Part shown: positions 22,056 to 36,800 of the stretch, piece after piece | Layout of the letters: each line of letters starts with the position of its first letter | How positions within the stretch are numbered: the stretch's first letter is position 1 | Assembly: GCA_947172415.1 (NCBI GenBank) | Contig: OX359197.1 | Coordinates: forward strand, 6,139,673 to 6,203,672 | Reading direction: 5' to 3' | DNA from: Chondrosia reniformis | Lineage: Eukaryota > Porifera > Demospongiae > Chondrillida > Chondrillidae | DNA: 64,000 nt | Made by a program: the position numbers and the translations under genes | The notes under the pieces: model-generated | What the model was told of the DNA's origin: nothing | The model's input: only the letters and a program-made list of their open reading frames with translations | The model's database searches: none

Positions 22056-25000
22056 GATGTCTGTGAATGCTGACACAAAGATTTAGCTTCATATCTCTCC
22101 ATATAAAGTTAATGTATGGTGAGAGATAGTGCAAATTTTAAGTTTCGTCAAAATTTCAAAAACCTAATGGACATGTTCTATAGATGTTTGTGAATGCTGA
22201 CACAAACAGTTAGCTTCATATCTCTCCATTTGATAGAGTGACAGCCCTCAATGTACATTAAATTCTTGTATACAAAGTTAATGTATGGTGAGAGATAGGG
22301 CAAATTTTAAGTTTCATCAAAATTTCAAAAACCCAATGGACATGTTCTATAGATGTTTGTGAACGCTGACACAAAGAGTTAGCTTCATATCTCTTCATTT
22401 GATGGAGTGATAGCCCTCAATGAACATTAAATTCTGTAATACAAAGTTAATGTATGGTGAGAGATAGTGCAAATTTTAAGTTTCGTCAAAATTTCAAAAA
22501 CCTAATGGACATGTTCTATAGATGTTTGTGAATGCTGACACAAACAGTTAGCTTCATATCTCTCCATTTGATAGAGTGACAGCCCTCAATGTACATTAAA
22601 TTCTTGTATACAAAGTTAATGTATGGTGAGAGATAGGGCAAATTTTAAGTTTCATCAAAATTTCAAAAACCCAATGGACATGTTCTATAGATGTTTGTGA
22701 ACGCTGACACAAAGAGTTAGCTTCATATCTCTTCATTTGATGGAGTGATAGCCCTCAATGAACATTAAATTCTGTAATACAAAGTTAATGTATGGTGAGA
22801 GATAAGGCAAATTTTAAGTTTCGTCAAAATTTCAAAAACCCAATGGACATGTTCTATAGATGTCTGTGAATGCTGACACAAAGAGTTAGCTTCATATCTC
22901 TCCATTTGATAGAGTGACAGCCCTCAATGTACATTAAATTCTTGTATACAAAGTTAATGTATGGTGAGATATAAGGAAATTTTAAGTTTCATCCAAATTT
23001 CAAAAACCCAATGGACATGTTCTATAGATGTTTGTGAACGCTGACACAAAGAGTTAGCTTCATATCTCTTCATTTCATGGAGTGATAGCCCTCAATGAAC
23101 ATTAAATTCTGTAATACAAAGTTAATGTATTGTGAGAGATAAGGCAAATTTTAAGTTTCGTCAAAATTTCAAAAACCTAATGGACATGTTCTATAGATGT
23201 TTGTGAATGCTGACACAAAGAGTTAGCTTCATATCTCTCCATTTGATAGAGTGACAGCCCTCAATGTACATTAAATTCTTGTATACAAAGTTAATGTATG
23301 GTGAGAGATAGGGCAAATTTTAAGTTTCGTCAAAATTTCAAAAACCCAATGGACATGTTCTATAGATGTTTGTGAACACTGACACAAAGAGTTAGCTTCA
23401 TATCTCTTCATTTGATGGAGTGATAGCCCTAAATGAACATTAAATTCTGTTATATAAAGTTAATGTATGGTGAGAGATAGGGCAAATTTTAAGTTTCGTC
23501 AAAATTTCAAAAACCCAATGGACATGTTCTATAGATGTCTGTGAATGCTGACACAAAGAGTTAGCTTCATATCTCTTCTTTTGATGGAGTGATAGCCCTC
23601 AATGAACATTAAATTCTGTTATACAAAGTTAATGTATGGTGAGAGATAGGGCAAATTTTAAGTTTCGTCAAAATTTCACAAACCCATTGGACATGTTCTA
23701 TAGATGTCTGTGAACGCTGACACAAAGATGTAGCTTCATATCTCTCCATCTGATCGAGTGATAGCTCTCCATGTACATTAAATTCTGTTATACAAAGTTA
23801 ATGTATGGTGAGAGATAGGGCAAATTTTAAGTTTCATCAAAATTTCACAAACCCAATGGACATGTTCTATAGATGTTTGTGAATGCTGACACAAAGAGTT
23901 AGCTTCATATCTCTTCATTTGATGGAGTGATAGCCCTCAATGAACATTAAATTCTGTTATACAAAGTTAATGTATGGTGAGAGATAGGGCAAATTTTAAG
24001 TTTCATCAAAATTTGAAAAACTCATTAGACATGCTCTATAGATGTTTGTGAATGCTGACACAAACAGTTAGCTTCATATCTCTCCATTTGATAGAGTGAC
24101 AGCCCTCAATGTACATTAAAATCTGGTATACAAAGTTAATGTATGGTGAGAGATAGGGCAAATTTTAAGTTTCGTCAAAATTTCAAAAACCCAATGGACA
24201 TGTTCTATAGATGTTTGTGAATGCTGACACAAAGAGTTAGCTTCATATCTCTCCATTTGATAGAGTGACAGCCCTCAATGTACATTAAATTCAGGTATAA
24301 AAAGTTAATTTATGGTGAGAGATAGGGCAAATTTTAAGTTTCATCAAAATTTGAAAAACTCATTGGACATGCTCTATAGATGTCTGTGAATGCTGACAGA
24401 AAGATTTAGCTTCATATCTCTCCATTTGATAGAGTTACAGAACTACAGTTAATGTAATGTTTTGTTAGAGAAAATTGCGTAATACTATATATGGCCGACC
24501 GTTAGAAGGTCTAATATTATAAGAAAGACAAAATTCCATACTATATATGAAAATCTAGAATACTTTCCAATTTTTTATACATAGGGATATGCACTGTGTA
24601 GTACTTGATTGTTATTGAAGTACTATCTATCCATATATTTTATATGGATCTCGTTGAAGTGAAATTTCGTCAATCGACAGCCAACGAAACTCCAAAGAAA
24701 AAAAGTTGGACCATACCGAACGCTACCATCCACGACGCTCATAGGCCGGGATCGGTGGTAACGCTCTGCCGAGTTGAGCTTTGGGTGTCACTTGCGTGAG
24801 AAGAACCAGTTCTTCTCGATATGGCCGACTCATATGAATCCTAAGATATCAGATGCCAATCCCACATTACGTGGAACCCCCCCGAAATCCGGATTATTGG
24901 TGAGCACGTCTCTATGGCACCAACCGATTAGGAGACAGCTTCAGAGTCTAAGCGCTACCAACCTCTATGGGAACCGCAACCACCATAGAGATGTGTCCAG

Positions 25001-27071
25001 GTAGGCCTACTATATAAGGTTTTTCGCTTCTATTTATATGAAGTTTTGTCCAAAGAAAACGGTTGTGGTTGGGACCTTTTTTAATATATTTCTCGTTATT
25101 TCCAGATCAGTGAATTCTTTCAAGCAAGTTTAAAGACATAGGCAGTATTTGTGGTTCACCTGAAAACTGGGAAAAGCGAAAAAAATCCTGTAAGTGTCTT
25201 GATGGGCCGAGGAGAACGACTTTTCTCATCCCAATTATTTTCGAGAAATCGTCAATTTATTCCACTTTAATTCCAGACCAGGGAATCGTTCAAAGCAATT
25301 TTACACACATACGCAGTATTTCCAATACATCTCAAAACTGTGGCAAATGGATAAAAGCCTGTATGTGTCTTGGTGGAGGGAGGAGAGCGACTTTTCATGA
25401 TATAGAAAACTAGATATAGTGAGAGGTCCGATATTTATCGCCTATACGATATTAACGTCTATGATCGATATTTCAACTAGGCCGGTTTTATTAGATGTCT
25501 GTGAATGCTGACACAAAGATTTAGCTTCATATCTCTCCATTTGATAGAGTGACAGCCTTCAATGTACATTAAATTCTGGTATACAAAGTTAATGTATGGT
25601 GAGAGATAGGGTAAATTTTAAGTTTCATCAAAATTTCAAAAACCCAATGGACATGTTCTATAGATGTTTGTGAATGCTGACACAAAGAGTTAGCTTCATA
25701 TCTCTCCATTTGATAGAGTGACAGCCCTCAATGTACATTAAATTCTTGTATACAAAGTTAATGTATGGTGAGAGATAGGGCAAATTTTAAGTTTCGTCAA
25801 AATTTCAAAAACCCAATGGACATGTTCTATAGATGTTTGTGAACACTGACACAAAGAGTTAGCTTCATATCTCTTCATTTGATGGAGTGATAGCCCTAAA
25901 TGAACATTAAATTCTGTTATATAAAGTTAATGTATGGTGAGAGATAGGGCAAATTTTAAGTTTCGTCAAAATTTCAAAAACCCAATGGACATGTTCTATA
26001 GATGTCTGTGAATGCTGACACAAAGAGTTAGCTTCATATCTCTTCTTTTGATGGAGTGATAGCCCTCAATGAACATTAAATTCTGTTATACAAAGTTAAT
26101 GTATGGTGAGAGATAGGGCAAATTTTAAGTTTCGTCAAAATTTCACAAACCCATTGGACATGTTCTATAGATGTCTGTGAACGCTGACACAAAGATGTAG
26201 CTTCATATCTCTCCATCTGATCGAGTGATAGCTCTCCATGTACATTAAATTCTGTTATACAAAGTTAATGTATGGTGAGAGATAGGGCAAATTTTAAGTT
26301 TCATCAAAATTTCACAAACCCAATGGACATGTTCTATAGATGTTTGTGAATGCTGACACAAAGAGTTAGCTTCATATCTCTTCATTTGATGGAGTGATAG
26401 CCCTCAATGAACATTAAATTCTGTTATACAAAGTTAATGTATGGTGAGAGATAGGGCAAATTTTAAGTTTCATCAAAATTTGAAAAACTCATTGGACATG
26501 CTCTATAGATGTTTGTGAATGCTGACACAAACAGTTAGCTTCATATCTCTCCATTTGATAGAGTGACAGCCCTCAATGTACATTAAAATCTGGTATACAA
26601 AGTTAATGTATGGTGAGAGATAGGGCAAATTTTAAGTTTCGTCAAAATTTCAAAAACCCAATGGACATGTTCTATAGATGTTTGTGAATGCTGACACAAA
26701 GAGTTAGCTTCATATCTCTCCATTTGATAGAGTGACAGCCCTCAATGTACATTAAATTCTGGTATAAAAAGTTAATTTATGGTGAGAGATAGGGCAAATT
26801 TTAAGTTTCATCAAAATTTGAAAAACTCATTGGACATGCTCTATAGATGTCTGTGAATGCTGACAGAAAGATTTAGCTTCATATCTCTCCATTTGATAGA
26901 GTTACAGAACTACAGTTAATGTAATGTTTTGTTAGAGAAAATTGCGTAATACTATATATGGCCGACCGTTAGAAGGTCTAATATTATAAGAAAGACAAAA
27001 TTCCATACTATATATGAAAATCTAGAATACTTTCCAATTTTTTATACATAGGGATATGCACTGTGTAGTAC
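21177..27071 (+). repeat. 5,895 bp higher-order unit, first copy
   Basis: Contains most of element copy 1 (short form), 3,428 bp spacing, element copy 2 (long form) and 2,467 bp spacing. The next block repeats this order at exactly the same distances and shares rare variants, for example the truncated monomer after each short element (CTCCATATAAAGTTAATG) and CATTAGACATGCTC. Confidence 0.85.
24440..25493 (+). repeat. Satellite-embedded element, copy 2 (long form)
   Basis: Same structure as copy 1 but with the additional ATTTATTCCA segment in the 3' half, which breaks the 79-codon frame seen in copies 1 and 3. Confidence 0.85.
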
Positions 27072-27950
27072 TTGATTGTTATTGAAGTACTATCTATCCA
27101 TATATTTTATATGGATCTCGTTGAAGTGAAATTTCGTCAATCGACAGCCAACGAAACTCCAAAGAAAAAAAGTTGGACCATACCGAACGCTACCATCCAC
27201 GACGCTCATAGGCCGGGATCGGTGGTAACGCTCTGCCGAGTTGAGCTTTGGGTGTCACTTGCGTGAGAAGAACCAGTTCTTCTCGATATGGCCGACTCAT
27301 ATGAATCCTAAGATATCAGATGCCAATCCCACATTACGTGGAACCCCCCCGAAATCCGGATTATTGGTGAGCACGTCTCTATGGCACCAACCGATTAGGA
27401 GACAGCTTCAGAGTCTAAGCGCTACCAACCTCTATGGGAACCGCAACCACCATAGAGATGTGTCCAGGTAGGCCTACTATATAAGGTTTTTCGCTTCTAT
27501 TTATATGAAGTTTTGTCCAAAGAAAACGGTTGTGGTTGGGACCTTTTTTAATATATTTCTCGTTATTTCCAGATCAGTGAATTCTTTCAAGCAAGTTTAA
27601 AGACATAGGCAGTATTTGTGGTTCACCTGAAAACTGGGAAAAGCGAAAAAAATCCTGTAAGTGTCTTGATGGGCCGAGGAGAACGACTTTTCTCATCCCA
27701 ATTATTTTCGAAAAATCGTCACTTTAATTCCAGACCAGGGAATCGTTCAAAGCAATTTTACACACATATGCAGTATTTCCAATACATCTCAAAACTGTGG
27801 CAAATGGATAAAAGCCTGTATGTGTCTTGGTGGAGGGAGGAGAGCGACTTTTCATGATACAGAAAACTAGATATAGTGAGAGGTCCGATATTTATCGCCT
27901 ATACGATATTAACGTCTATGATCGATATTTCAACTAGGCCGGTTTTATTA
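26907..27950 (+). repeat. Satellite-embedded element, copy 3 (short form)
   Basis: Exactly 5,895 bp downstream of copy 1 and sharing its 10 bp deletion, as expected from a tandem duplication of the whole block. Confidence 0.85.
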
Positions 27951-30900
27951 GATGTCTGTGAATGCTGACACAAAGATTTAGCTTCATATCTCTCCATATA
28001 AAGTTAATGTATGGTGAGAGATAGTGCAAATTTTAAGTTTCGTCAAAATTTCAAAAACCTAATGGACATGTTCTATAGATGTTTGTGAATGCTGACACAA
28101 ACAGTTAGCTTCATATCTCTCCATTTGATAGAGTGACAGCCCTCAATGTACATTAAATTCTTGTATACAAAGTTAATGTATGGTGAGAGATAGGGCAAAT
28201 TTTAAGTTTCATCAAAATTTCAAAAACCCAATGGACATGTTCTATAGATGTTTGTGAACGCTGACACAAAGAGTTAGCTTCATATCTCTTCATTTGATGG
28301 AGTGATAGCCCTCAATGAACATTAAATTCTGTAATACAAAGTTAATGTATGGTGAGAGATAGTGCAAATTTTAAGTTTCGTCAAAATTTCAAAAACCTAA
28401 TGGACATGTTCTATAGATGTTTGTGAATGCTGACACAAACAGTTAGCTTCATATCTCTCCATTTGATAGAGTGACAGCCCTCAATGTACATTAAATTCTT
28501 GTATACAAAGTTAATGTATGGTGAGAGATAGGGCAAATTTTAAGTTTCATCAAAATTTCAAAAACCCAATGGACATGTTCTATAGATGTTTGTGAACGCT
28601 GACACAAAGAGTTAGCTTCATATCTCTTCATTTGATGGAGTGATAGCCCTCAATGAACATTAAATTCTGTAATACAAAGTTAATGTATGGTGAGAGATAA
28701 GGCAAATTTTAAGTTTCGTCAAAATTTCAAAAACCCAATGGACATGTTCTATAGATGTCTGTGAATGCTGACACAAAGAGTTAGCTTCATATCTCTCCAT
28801 TTGATAGAGTGACAGCCCTCAATGTACATTAAATTCTTGTATACAAAGTTAATGTATGGTGAGATATAAGGAAATTTTAAGTTTCATCCAAATTTCAAAA
28901 ACCCAATGGACATGTTCTATAGATGTTTGTGAACGCTGACACAAAGAGTTAGCTTCATATCTCTTCATTTCATGGAGTGATAGCCCTCAATGAACATTAA
29001 ATTCTGTAATACAAAGTTAATGTATTGTGAGAGATAAGGCAAATTTTAAGTTTCGTCAAAATTTCAAAAACCTAATGGACATGTTCTATAGATGTTTGTG
29101 AATGCTGACACAAAGAGTTAGCTTCATATCTCTCCATTTGATAGAGTGACAGCCCTCAATGTACATTAAATTCTTGTATACAAAGTTAATGTATGGTGAG
29201 AGATAGGGCAAATTTTAAGTTTCGTCAAAATTTCAAAAACCCAATGGACATGTTCTATAGATGTTTGTGAACACTGACACAAAGAGTTAGCTTCATATCT
29301 CTTCATTTGATGGAGTGATAGCCCTAAATGAACATTAAATTCTGTTATATAAAGTTAATGTATGGTGAGAGATAGGGCAAATTTTAAGTTTCGTCAAAAT
29401 TTCAAAAACCCAATGGACATGTTCTATAGATGTCTGTGAATGCTGACACAAAGAGTTAGCTTCATATCTCTTCTTTTGATGGAGTGATAGCCCTCAATGA
29501 ACATTAAATTCTGTTATACAAAGTTAATGTATGGTGAGAGATAGGGCAAATTTTAAGTTTCGTCAAAATTTCACAAACCCATTGGACATGTTCTATAGAT
29601 GTCTGTGAACGCTGACACAAAGATGTAGCTTCATATCTCTCCATCTGATCGAGTGATAGCTCTCCATGTACATTAAATTCTGTTATACAAAGTTAATGTA
29701 TGGTGAGAGATAGGGCAAATTTTAAGTTTCATCAAAATTTCACAAACCCAATGGACATGTTCTATAGATGTTTGTGAATGCTGACACAAAGAGTTAGCTT
29801 CATATCTCTTCATTTGATGGAGTGATAGCCCTCAATGAACATTAAATTCTGTTATACAAAGTTAATGTATGGTGAGAGATAGGGCAAATTTTAAGTTTCA
29901 TCAAAATTTGAAAAACTCATTAGACATGCTCTATAGATGTTTGTGAATGCTGACACAAACAGTTAGCTTCATATCTCTCCATTTGATAGAGTGACAGCCC
30001 TCAATGTACATTAAAATCTGGTATACAAAGTTAATGTATGGTGAGAGATAGGGCAAATTTTAAGTTTCGTCAAAATTTCAAAAACCCAATGGACATGTTC
30101 TATAGATGTTTGTGAATGCTGACACAAAGAGTTAGCTTCATATCTCTCCATTTGATAGAGTGACAGCCCTCAATGTACATTAAATTCAGGTATAAAAAGT
30201 TAATTTATGGTGAGAGATAGGGCAAATTTTAAGTTTCATCAAAATTTGAAAAACTCATTGGACATGCTCTATAGATGTCTGTGAATGCTGACAGAAAGAT
30301 TTAGCTTCATATCTCTCCATTTGATAGAGTTACAGAACTACAGTTAATGTAATGTTTTGTTAGAGAAAATTGCGTAATACTATATATGGCCGACCGTTAG
30401 AAGGTCTAATATTATAAGAAAGACAAAATTCCATACTATATATGAAAATCTAGAATACTTTCCAATTTTTTATACATAGGGATATGCACTGTGTAGTACT
30501 TGATTGTTATTGAAGTACTATCTATCCATATATTTTATATGGATCTCGTTGAAGTGAAATTTCGTCAATCGACAGCCAACGAAACTCCAAAGAAAAAAAG
30601 TTGGACCATACCGAACGCTACCATCCACGACGCTCATAGGCCGGGATCGGTGGTAACGCTCTGCCGAGTTGAGCTTTGGGTGTCACTTGCGTGAGAAGAA
30701 CCAGTTCTTCTCGATATGGCCGACTCATATGAATCCTAAGATATCAGATGCCAATCCCACATTACGTGGAACCCCCCCGAAATCCGGATTATTGGTGAGC
30801 ACGTCTCTATGGCACCAACCGATTAGGAGACAGCTTCAGAGTCTAAGCGCTACCAACCTCTATGGGAACCGCAACCACCATAGAGATGTGTCCAGGTAGG

Positions 30901-32966
30901 CCTACTATATAAGGTTTTTCGCTTCTATTTATATGAAGTTTTGTCCAAAGAAAACGGTTGTGGTTGGGACCTTTTTTAATATATTTCTCGTTATTTCCAG
31001 ATCAGTGAATTCTTTCAAGCAAGTTTAAAGACATAGGCAGTATTTGTGGTTCACCTGAAAACTGGGAAAAGCGAAAAAAATCCTGTAAGTGTCTTGATGG
31101 GCCGAGGAGAACGACTTTTCTCATCCCAATTATTTTCGAGAAATCGTCAATTTATTCCACTTTAATTCCAGACCAGGGAATCGTTCAAAGCAATTTTACA
31201 CACATACGCAGTATTTCCAATACATCTCAAAACTGTGGCAAATGGATAAAAGCCTGTATGTGTCTTGGTGGAGGGAGGAGAGCGACTTTTCATGATATAG
31301 AAAACTAGATATAGTGAGAGGTCCGATATTTATCGCCTATACGATATTAACGTCTATGATCGATATTTCAACTAGGCCGGTTTTATTAGATGTCTGTGAA
31401 TGCTGACACAAAGATTTAGCTTCATATCTCTCCATTTGATAGAGTGACAGCCTTCAATGTACATTAAATTCTGGTATACAAAGTTAATGTATGGTGAGAG
31501 ATAGGGTAAATTTTAAGTTTCATCAAAATTTCAAAAACCCAATGGACATGTTCTATAGATGTTTGTGAATGCTGACACAAAGAGTTAGCTTCATATCTCT
31601 CCATTTGATAGAGTGACAGCCCTCAATGTACATTAAATTCTTGTATACAAAGTTAATGTATGGTGAGAGATAGGGCAAATTTTAAGTTTCGTCAAAATTT
31701 CAAAAACCCAATGGACATGTTCTATAGATGTTTGTGAACACTGACACAAAGAGTTAGCTTCATATCTCTTCATTTGATGGAGTGATAGCCCTAAATGAAC
31801 ATTAAATTCTGTTATATAAAGTTAATGTATGGTGAGAGATAGGGCAAATTTTAAGTTTCGTCAAAATTTCAAAAACCCAATGGACATGTTCTATAGATGT
31901 CTGTGAATGCTGACACAAAGAGTTAGCTTCATATCTCTTCTTTTGATGGAGTGATAGCCCTCAATGAACATTAAATTCTGTTATACAAAGTTAATGTATG
32001 GTGAGAGATAGGGCAAATTTTAAGTTTCGTCAAAATTTCACAAACCCATTGGACATGTTCTATAGATGTCTGTGAACGCTGACACAAAGATGTAGCTTCA
32101 TATCTCTCCATCTGATCGAGTGATAGCTCTCCATGTACATTAAATTCTGTTATACAAAGTTAATGTATGGTGAGAGATAGGGCAAATTTTAAGTTTCATC
32201 AAAATTTCACAAACCCAATGGACATGTTCTATAGATGTTTGTGAATGCTGACACAAAGAGTTAGCTTCATATCTCTTCATTTGATGGAGTGATAGCCCTC
32301 AATGAACATTAAATTCTGTTATACAAAGTTAATGTATGGTGAGAGATAGGGCAAATTTTAAGTTTCATCAAAATTTGAAAAACTCATTGGACATGCTCTA
32401 TAGATGTTTGTGAATGCTGACACAAACAGTTAGCTTCATATCTCTCCATTTGATAGAGTGACAGCCCTCAATGTACATTAAAATCTGGTATACAAAGTTA
32501 ATGTATGGTGAGAGATAGGGCAAATTTTAAGTTTCGTCAAAATTTCAAAAACCCAATGGACATGTTCTATAGATGTTTGTGAATGCTGACACAAAGAGTT
32601 AGCTTCATATCTCTCCATTTGATAGAGTGACAGCCCTCAATGTACATTAAATTCTGGTATAAAAAGTTAATTTATGGTGAGAGATAGGGCAAATTTTAAG
32701 TTTCATCAAAATTTGAAAAACTCATTGGACATGCTCTATAGATGTCTGTGAATGCTGACAGAAAGATTTAGCTTCATATCTCTCCATTTGATAGAGTTAC
32801 AGAACTACAGTTAATGTAATGTTTTGTTAGAGAAAATTGCGTAATACTATATATGGCCGACCGTTAGAAGGTCTAATATTATAAGAAAGACAAAATTCCA
32901 TACTATATATGAAAATCTAGAATACTTTCCAATTTTTTATACATAGGGATATGCACTGTGTAGTAC
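27072..32966 (+). repeat. 5,895 bp higher-order unit, second copy
   Basis: Tandem repeat of 21,177-27,071. All stretches compared by eye are identical or nearly so. Very recent duplication or an assembly duplication. Confidence 0.85.
30335..31388 (+). repeat. Satellite-embedded element, copy 4 (long form)
   Basis: Exactly 5,895 bp downstream of copy 2, with the same long-form 3' half. Confidence 0.85.
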
Positions 32967-33855
32967 TTGATTGTTATTGAAGTACTATCTATCCATATAT
33001 TTTATATGGATCTCGTTGAAGTGAAATTTCGTCAATCGACAGCCAACGAAACTCCAAAGAAAAAAAGTTGGACCATACCGAACGCTACCATCCACGACGC
33101 TCATAGGCCGGGATCGGTGGTAACGCTCTGCCGAGTTGAGCTTTGGGTGTCACTTGCGTGAGAAGAACCAGTTCTTCTCGATATGGCCGACTCATATGAA
33201 TCCTAAGATATCAGATGCCAATCCCACATTACGTGGAACCCCCCCGAAATCCGGATTATTGGTGAGCACGTCTCTATGGCACCAACCGATTAGGAGACAG
33301 CTTCAGAGTCTAAGCGCTACCAACCTCTATGGGAACCGCAACCACCATAGAGATGTGTCCAGGTAGGCCTACTATATAAGGTTTTTCGCTTCTATTTATA
33401 TGAAGTTTTGTCCAAAGAAAACGGTTGTGGTTGGGACCTTTTTTAATATATTTCTCGTTATTTCCAGATCAGTGAATTCTTTCAAGCAAGTTTAAAGACA
33501 TAGGCAGTATTTGTGGTTCACCTGAAAACTGGGAAAAGCGAAAAAAATCCTGTAAGTGTCTTGATGGGCCGAGGAGAACGACTTTTCTCATCCCAATTAT
33601 TTTCGAGAAATCGTCAATTTATTCCACTTTAATTCCAGACCAGGGAATCGTTCAAAGCAATTTTACACACATACGCAGTATTTCCAATACATCTCAAAAC
33701 TGTGGCAAATGGATAAAAGCCTGTATGTGTCTTGGTGGAGGGAGGAGAGCGACTTTTCATGATATAGAAAACTAGATATAGTGAGAGGTCCGATATTTAT
33801 CGCCTATACGATATTAACGTCTATGATCGATATTTCAACTAGGCCGGTTTTATTA
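32802..33855 (+). repeat. Satellite-embedded element, copy 5 (long form)
   Basis: Long form; the monomer sequence immediately downstream follows that of copies 2 and 4 for about 250 bp and then diverges. Confidence 0.85.
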
Positions 33856-36800
33856 GATGTCTGTGAATGCTGACACAAAGATTTAGCTTCATATCTCTCC
33901 ATTTGATAGAGTGACAGCCTTCAATGTACATTAAATTCTGGTATACAAAGTTAATGTATGGTGAGAGATAGGGTAAATTTTAAGTTTCATCAAAATTTCA
34001 AAAACCCAATGGACATGTTCTATAGATGTTTGTGAATGCTGACACAAAGAGTTAGCTTCATATCTCTCCATTTGATAGAGTGACAGCCCTCAATGTACAT
34101 TAAATTCTTGTATACAAAATTAATGTTTGGTGAGAGATAGGGCAAATTTTAAGTTTCATCAAAATTTCAAAAACCCAATGGACATGTTCTATAGATGTTT
34201 GTGAATGCTGACACAAAGAGTTAGCTTCATATCTCTTCATTTGATGGAGTGATAGCCCTTAATGAACATTAAATTCTGGTATACAAAGTTAATGTATTGT
34301 GAGAGATAGGGCAAATTTTAAGTTTCGTCAAAATTTCAAAAACCCAATGGACATGTTCTATAGATGTTTGTGAATGCTGACACAAAGAGTTAGCTTCATA
34401 TCTCTCCATTTGATGGAGTGATAGCCCTCAATGAACATTAAATTCTGTTATACAAAGTTAATGTATGGTGAGAGATAGGGCAAATTTTAAGTTTCGTCAA
34501 AATTTCAAAAACCTAATGGACATGTTCTATAGATGTTTGTGAATGCTGACACAAAGAGTTAGCTTCATATCTCTCCATTTGATAGAGTGACAGCCCTCAA
34601 TGTACATTAAATTCTTGTATACAAAGTTAATGTTTGGTGAGAGATAGGGCAAATTTTAAGTTTCATCAAAATTTCAAAAACCCAATGGACATGTTCTATA
34701 GATGTTTGTGAACGCTGACACAAAGAGTTAGCTTCATATCTCTTCATTTGATGGAGTGATAGCCCTCAATGAACATTAAATTCTGGTATACAAAGTTAAT
34801 GTATAGTGAGAGATAAGGCAAATTTTAAGTTTCGTCAAAATTTCAAAAACCCAATGGACATGTTCTATAGATGTCTGTGAATGCTGACACAAAGAGTTAG
34901 CTTCATATCTCTCCATTTGATAGAGTGACAGCCCTCAATGTACATTAAATTCTTGTATACAAAGTTAATGTATGGTGAGAGATAAGGAAATTTTAAGTTT
35001 CATCCAAATTTCAAAAACCCAATGGACATGTTCTATTGATGTTTGTGAATGCTGACACAAAGAGTTAGCTTTATATCTCTCCATTTGATAGAGTGACAGC
35101 CCTCAATATACATTAAATTCTGGTATACAAAGTTAATGTATTGTGAGAGATAGGGCAAATTTTAAGTTTCATCAAAATTTCACAAACCCAATGGACATGT
35201 TCTATAGATGTTTGTGAACGCTGACACAAAGAGTTAGCTTCATATCTCTCCATTTGATGGAGTAATAGCCCTCAATGAACATTAAATTCTGTTATACAAA
35301 GTTAATGTATGGTGAGAGATAGGGCAAATTTTAAGTTTCGTCAAAATTTCACAAACCCATTGGACATGTTCTATAGATGTCTGTGAACGCTGACACAAAG
35401 ATGTAGCTTCATATATATCTCTCCATCTGATCGAGTGATAGCTCTCCATGTACATTAAATTCTGGTATACAAAGTTAATGTATGGTGAGAGATAGGGCAA
35501 ATTTTAAGTTTCATCAAAATTTCAAAAACCCAATGGACATGTTCTATAGATGTTTGTGAACGCTGACACAAAGAGTTAGCTTCATATCTCTTCATTTGAT
35601 GGAGTGATAGCCCTCAATGAATATTAAATTCTGGTATACAAAGTTAATGTATGGTGAGAGATAGGGCAAATTTTAAGTTTCGTGAAAATTTCACAAACCC
35701 ATTGGACATGTTCTATAGATGTCTGTAAACGCTGACACAAAGATGTAGCTTCATATCTCTCCATCTGATCGAGTGATAGCTCTCCATGTACATTAAATTC
35801 TGGTATACAAAGTTAATGTATGGTGAGAGATAGGGCAAATTTTAAGTTTCATCAAAATTTCAAAAACCCAATGGACATGTTCTATAGATGTTTGTGAATG
35901 CTGACACAAAGAGTTAGCTTCATATCTCTTCATTTGATGGAGTGATAGCCCTCAATGAATATTAAATTCTGGTATACAAAGTTAATGTATGGTGAGAGAT
36001 AGGGCAAATTTTAAGTTTCGTGAAAATTTCACAAACCCATTGGACATGTTCTATAGATGTCTGTAAACGCTGACACAAAGATGTAGCTTCATATCTCTCC
36101 ATCTGATCGAGTGATAGCTCTCCATGTACATTAAATTCTGGTATACAAAGTTAATGTATGGTGAGAGATAGGGCAAATTTTAAGTTTCATCAAAATTTGA
36201 AAAACCCAATGGACATGTTCTATAGATGTTTGTGAATGCTGACACAAAGAGTTAGCTTCATATCTCTCCATTTGATGGAGTGATAGCCCTCAATGTACAT
36301 TAAATTCTGTTATACAAAGTTAATGTATGGTGAGAGATAGTGCAAATTTTAAGTTTCGTCTAAATTTCACAAACCCATTGGACATGTTCTATAGATGTCT
36401 GTAAACGCTGACACAAAGATGTAGCTTCATATCTCTCCATCTGATCGAGTGATAGCTCTCCATGTACATTAAATTATGGTATACAAAGTTAATGTATTGT
36501 GAGAGATAGGGCAAATTTTAAGTTTCATCAAAATTTCAAAAACCCAATGGACATGTTCTATAGATGTTTGTGAATGCTGACACAAAGAGTTAGCTTCATA
36601 TCTCTTCATTTGATAGAGTGATAGCCCTCAATGAACATTAAATTCTGTTATACAAAGTTAATGTATGGTGAGAGATAGGGCAAATTTTAAATTTCATCAA
36701 AATTTGAAAAACTCATTGGACATGCTCTATAAATGTTTGTGAATGCTGACACAAACAGTTAGCTTCATATCTCTCCATTTGATAGAGTGACAGCCCTCAA

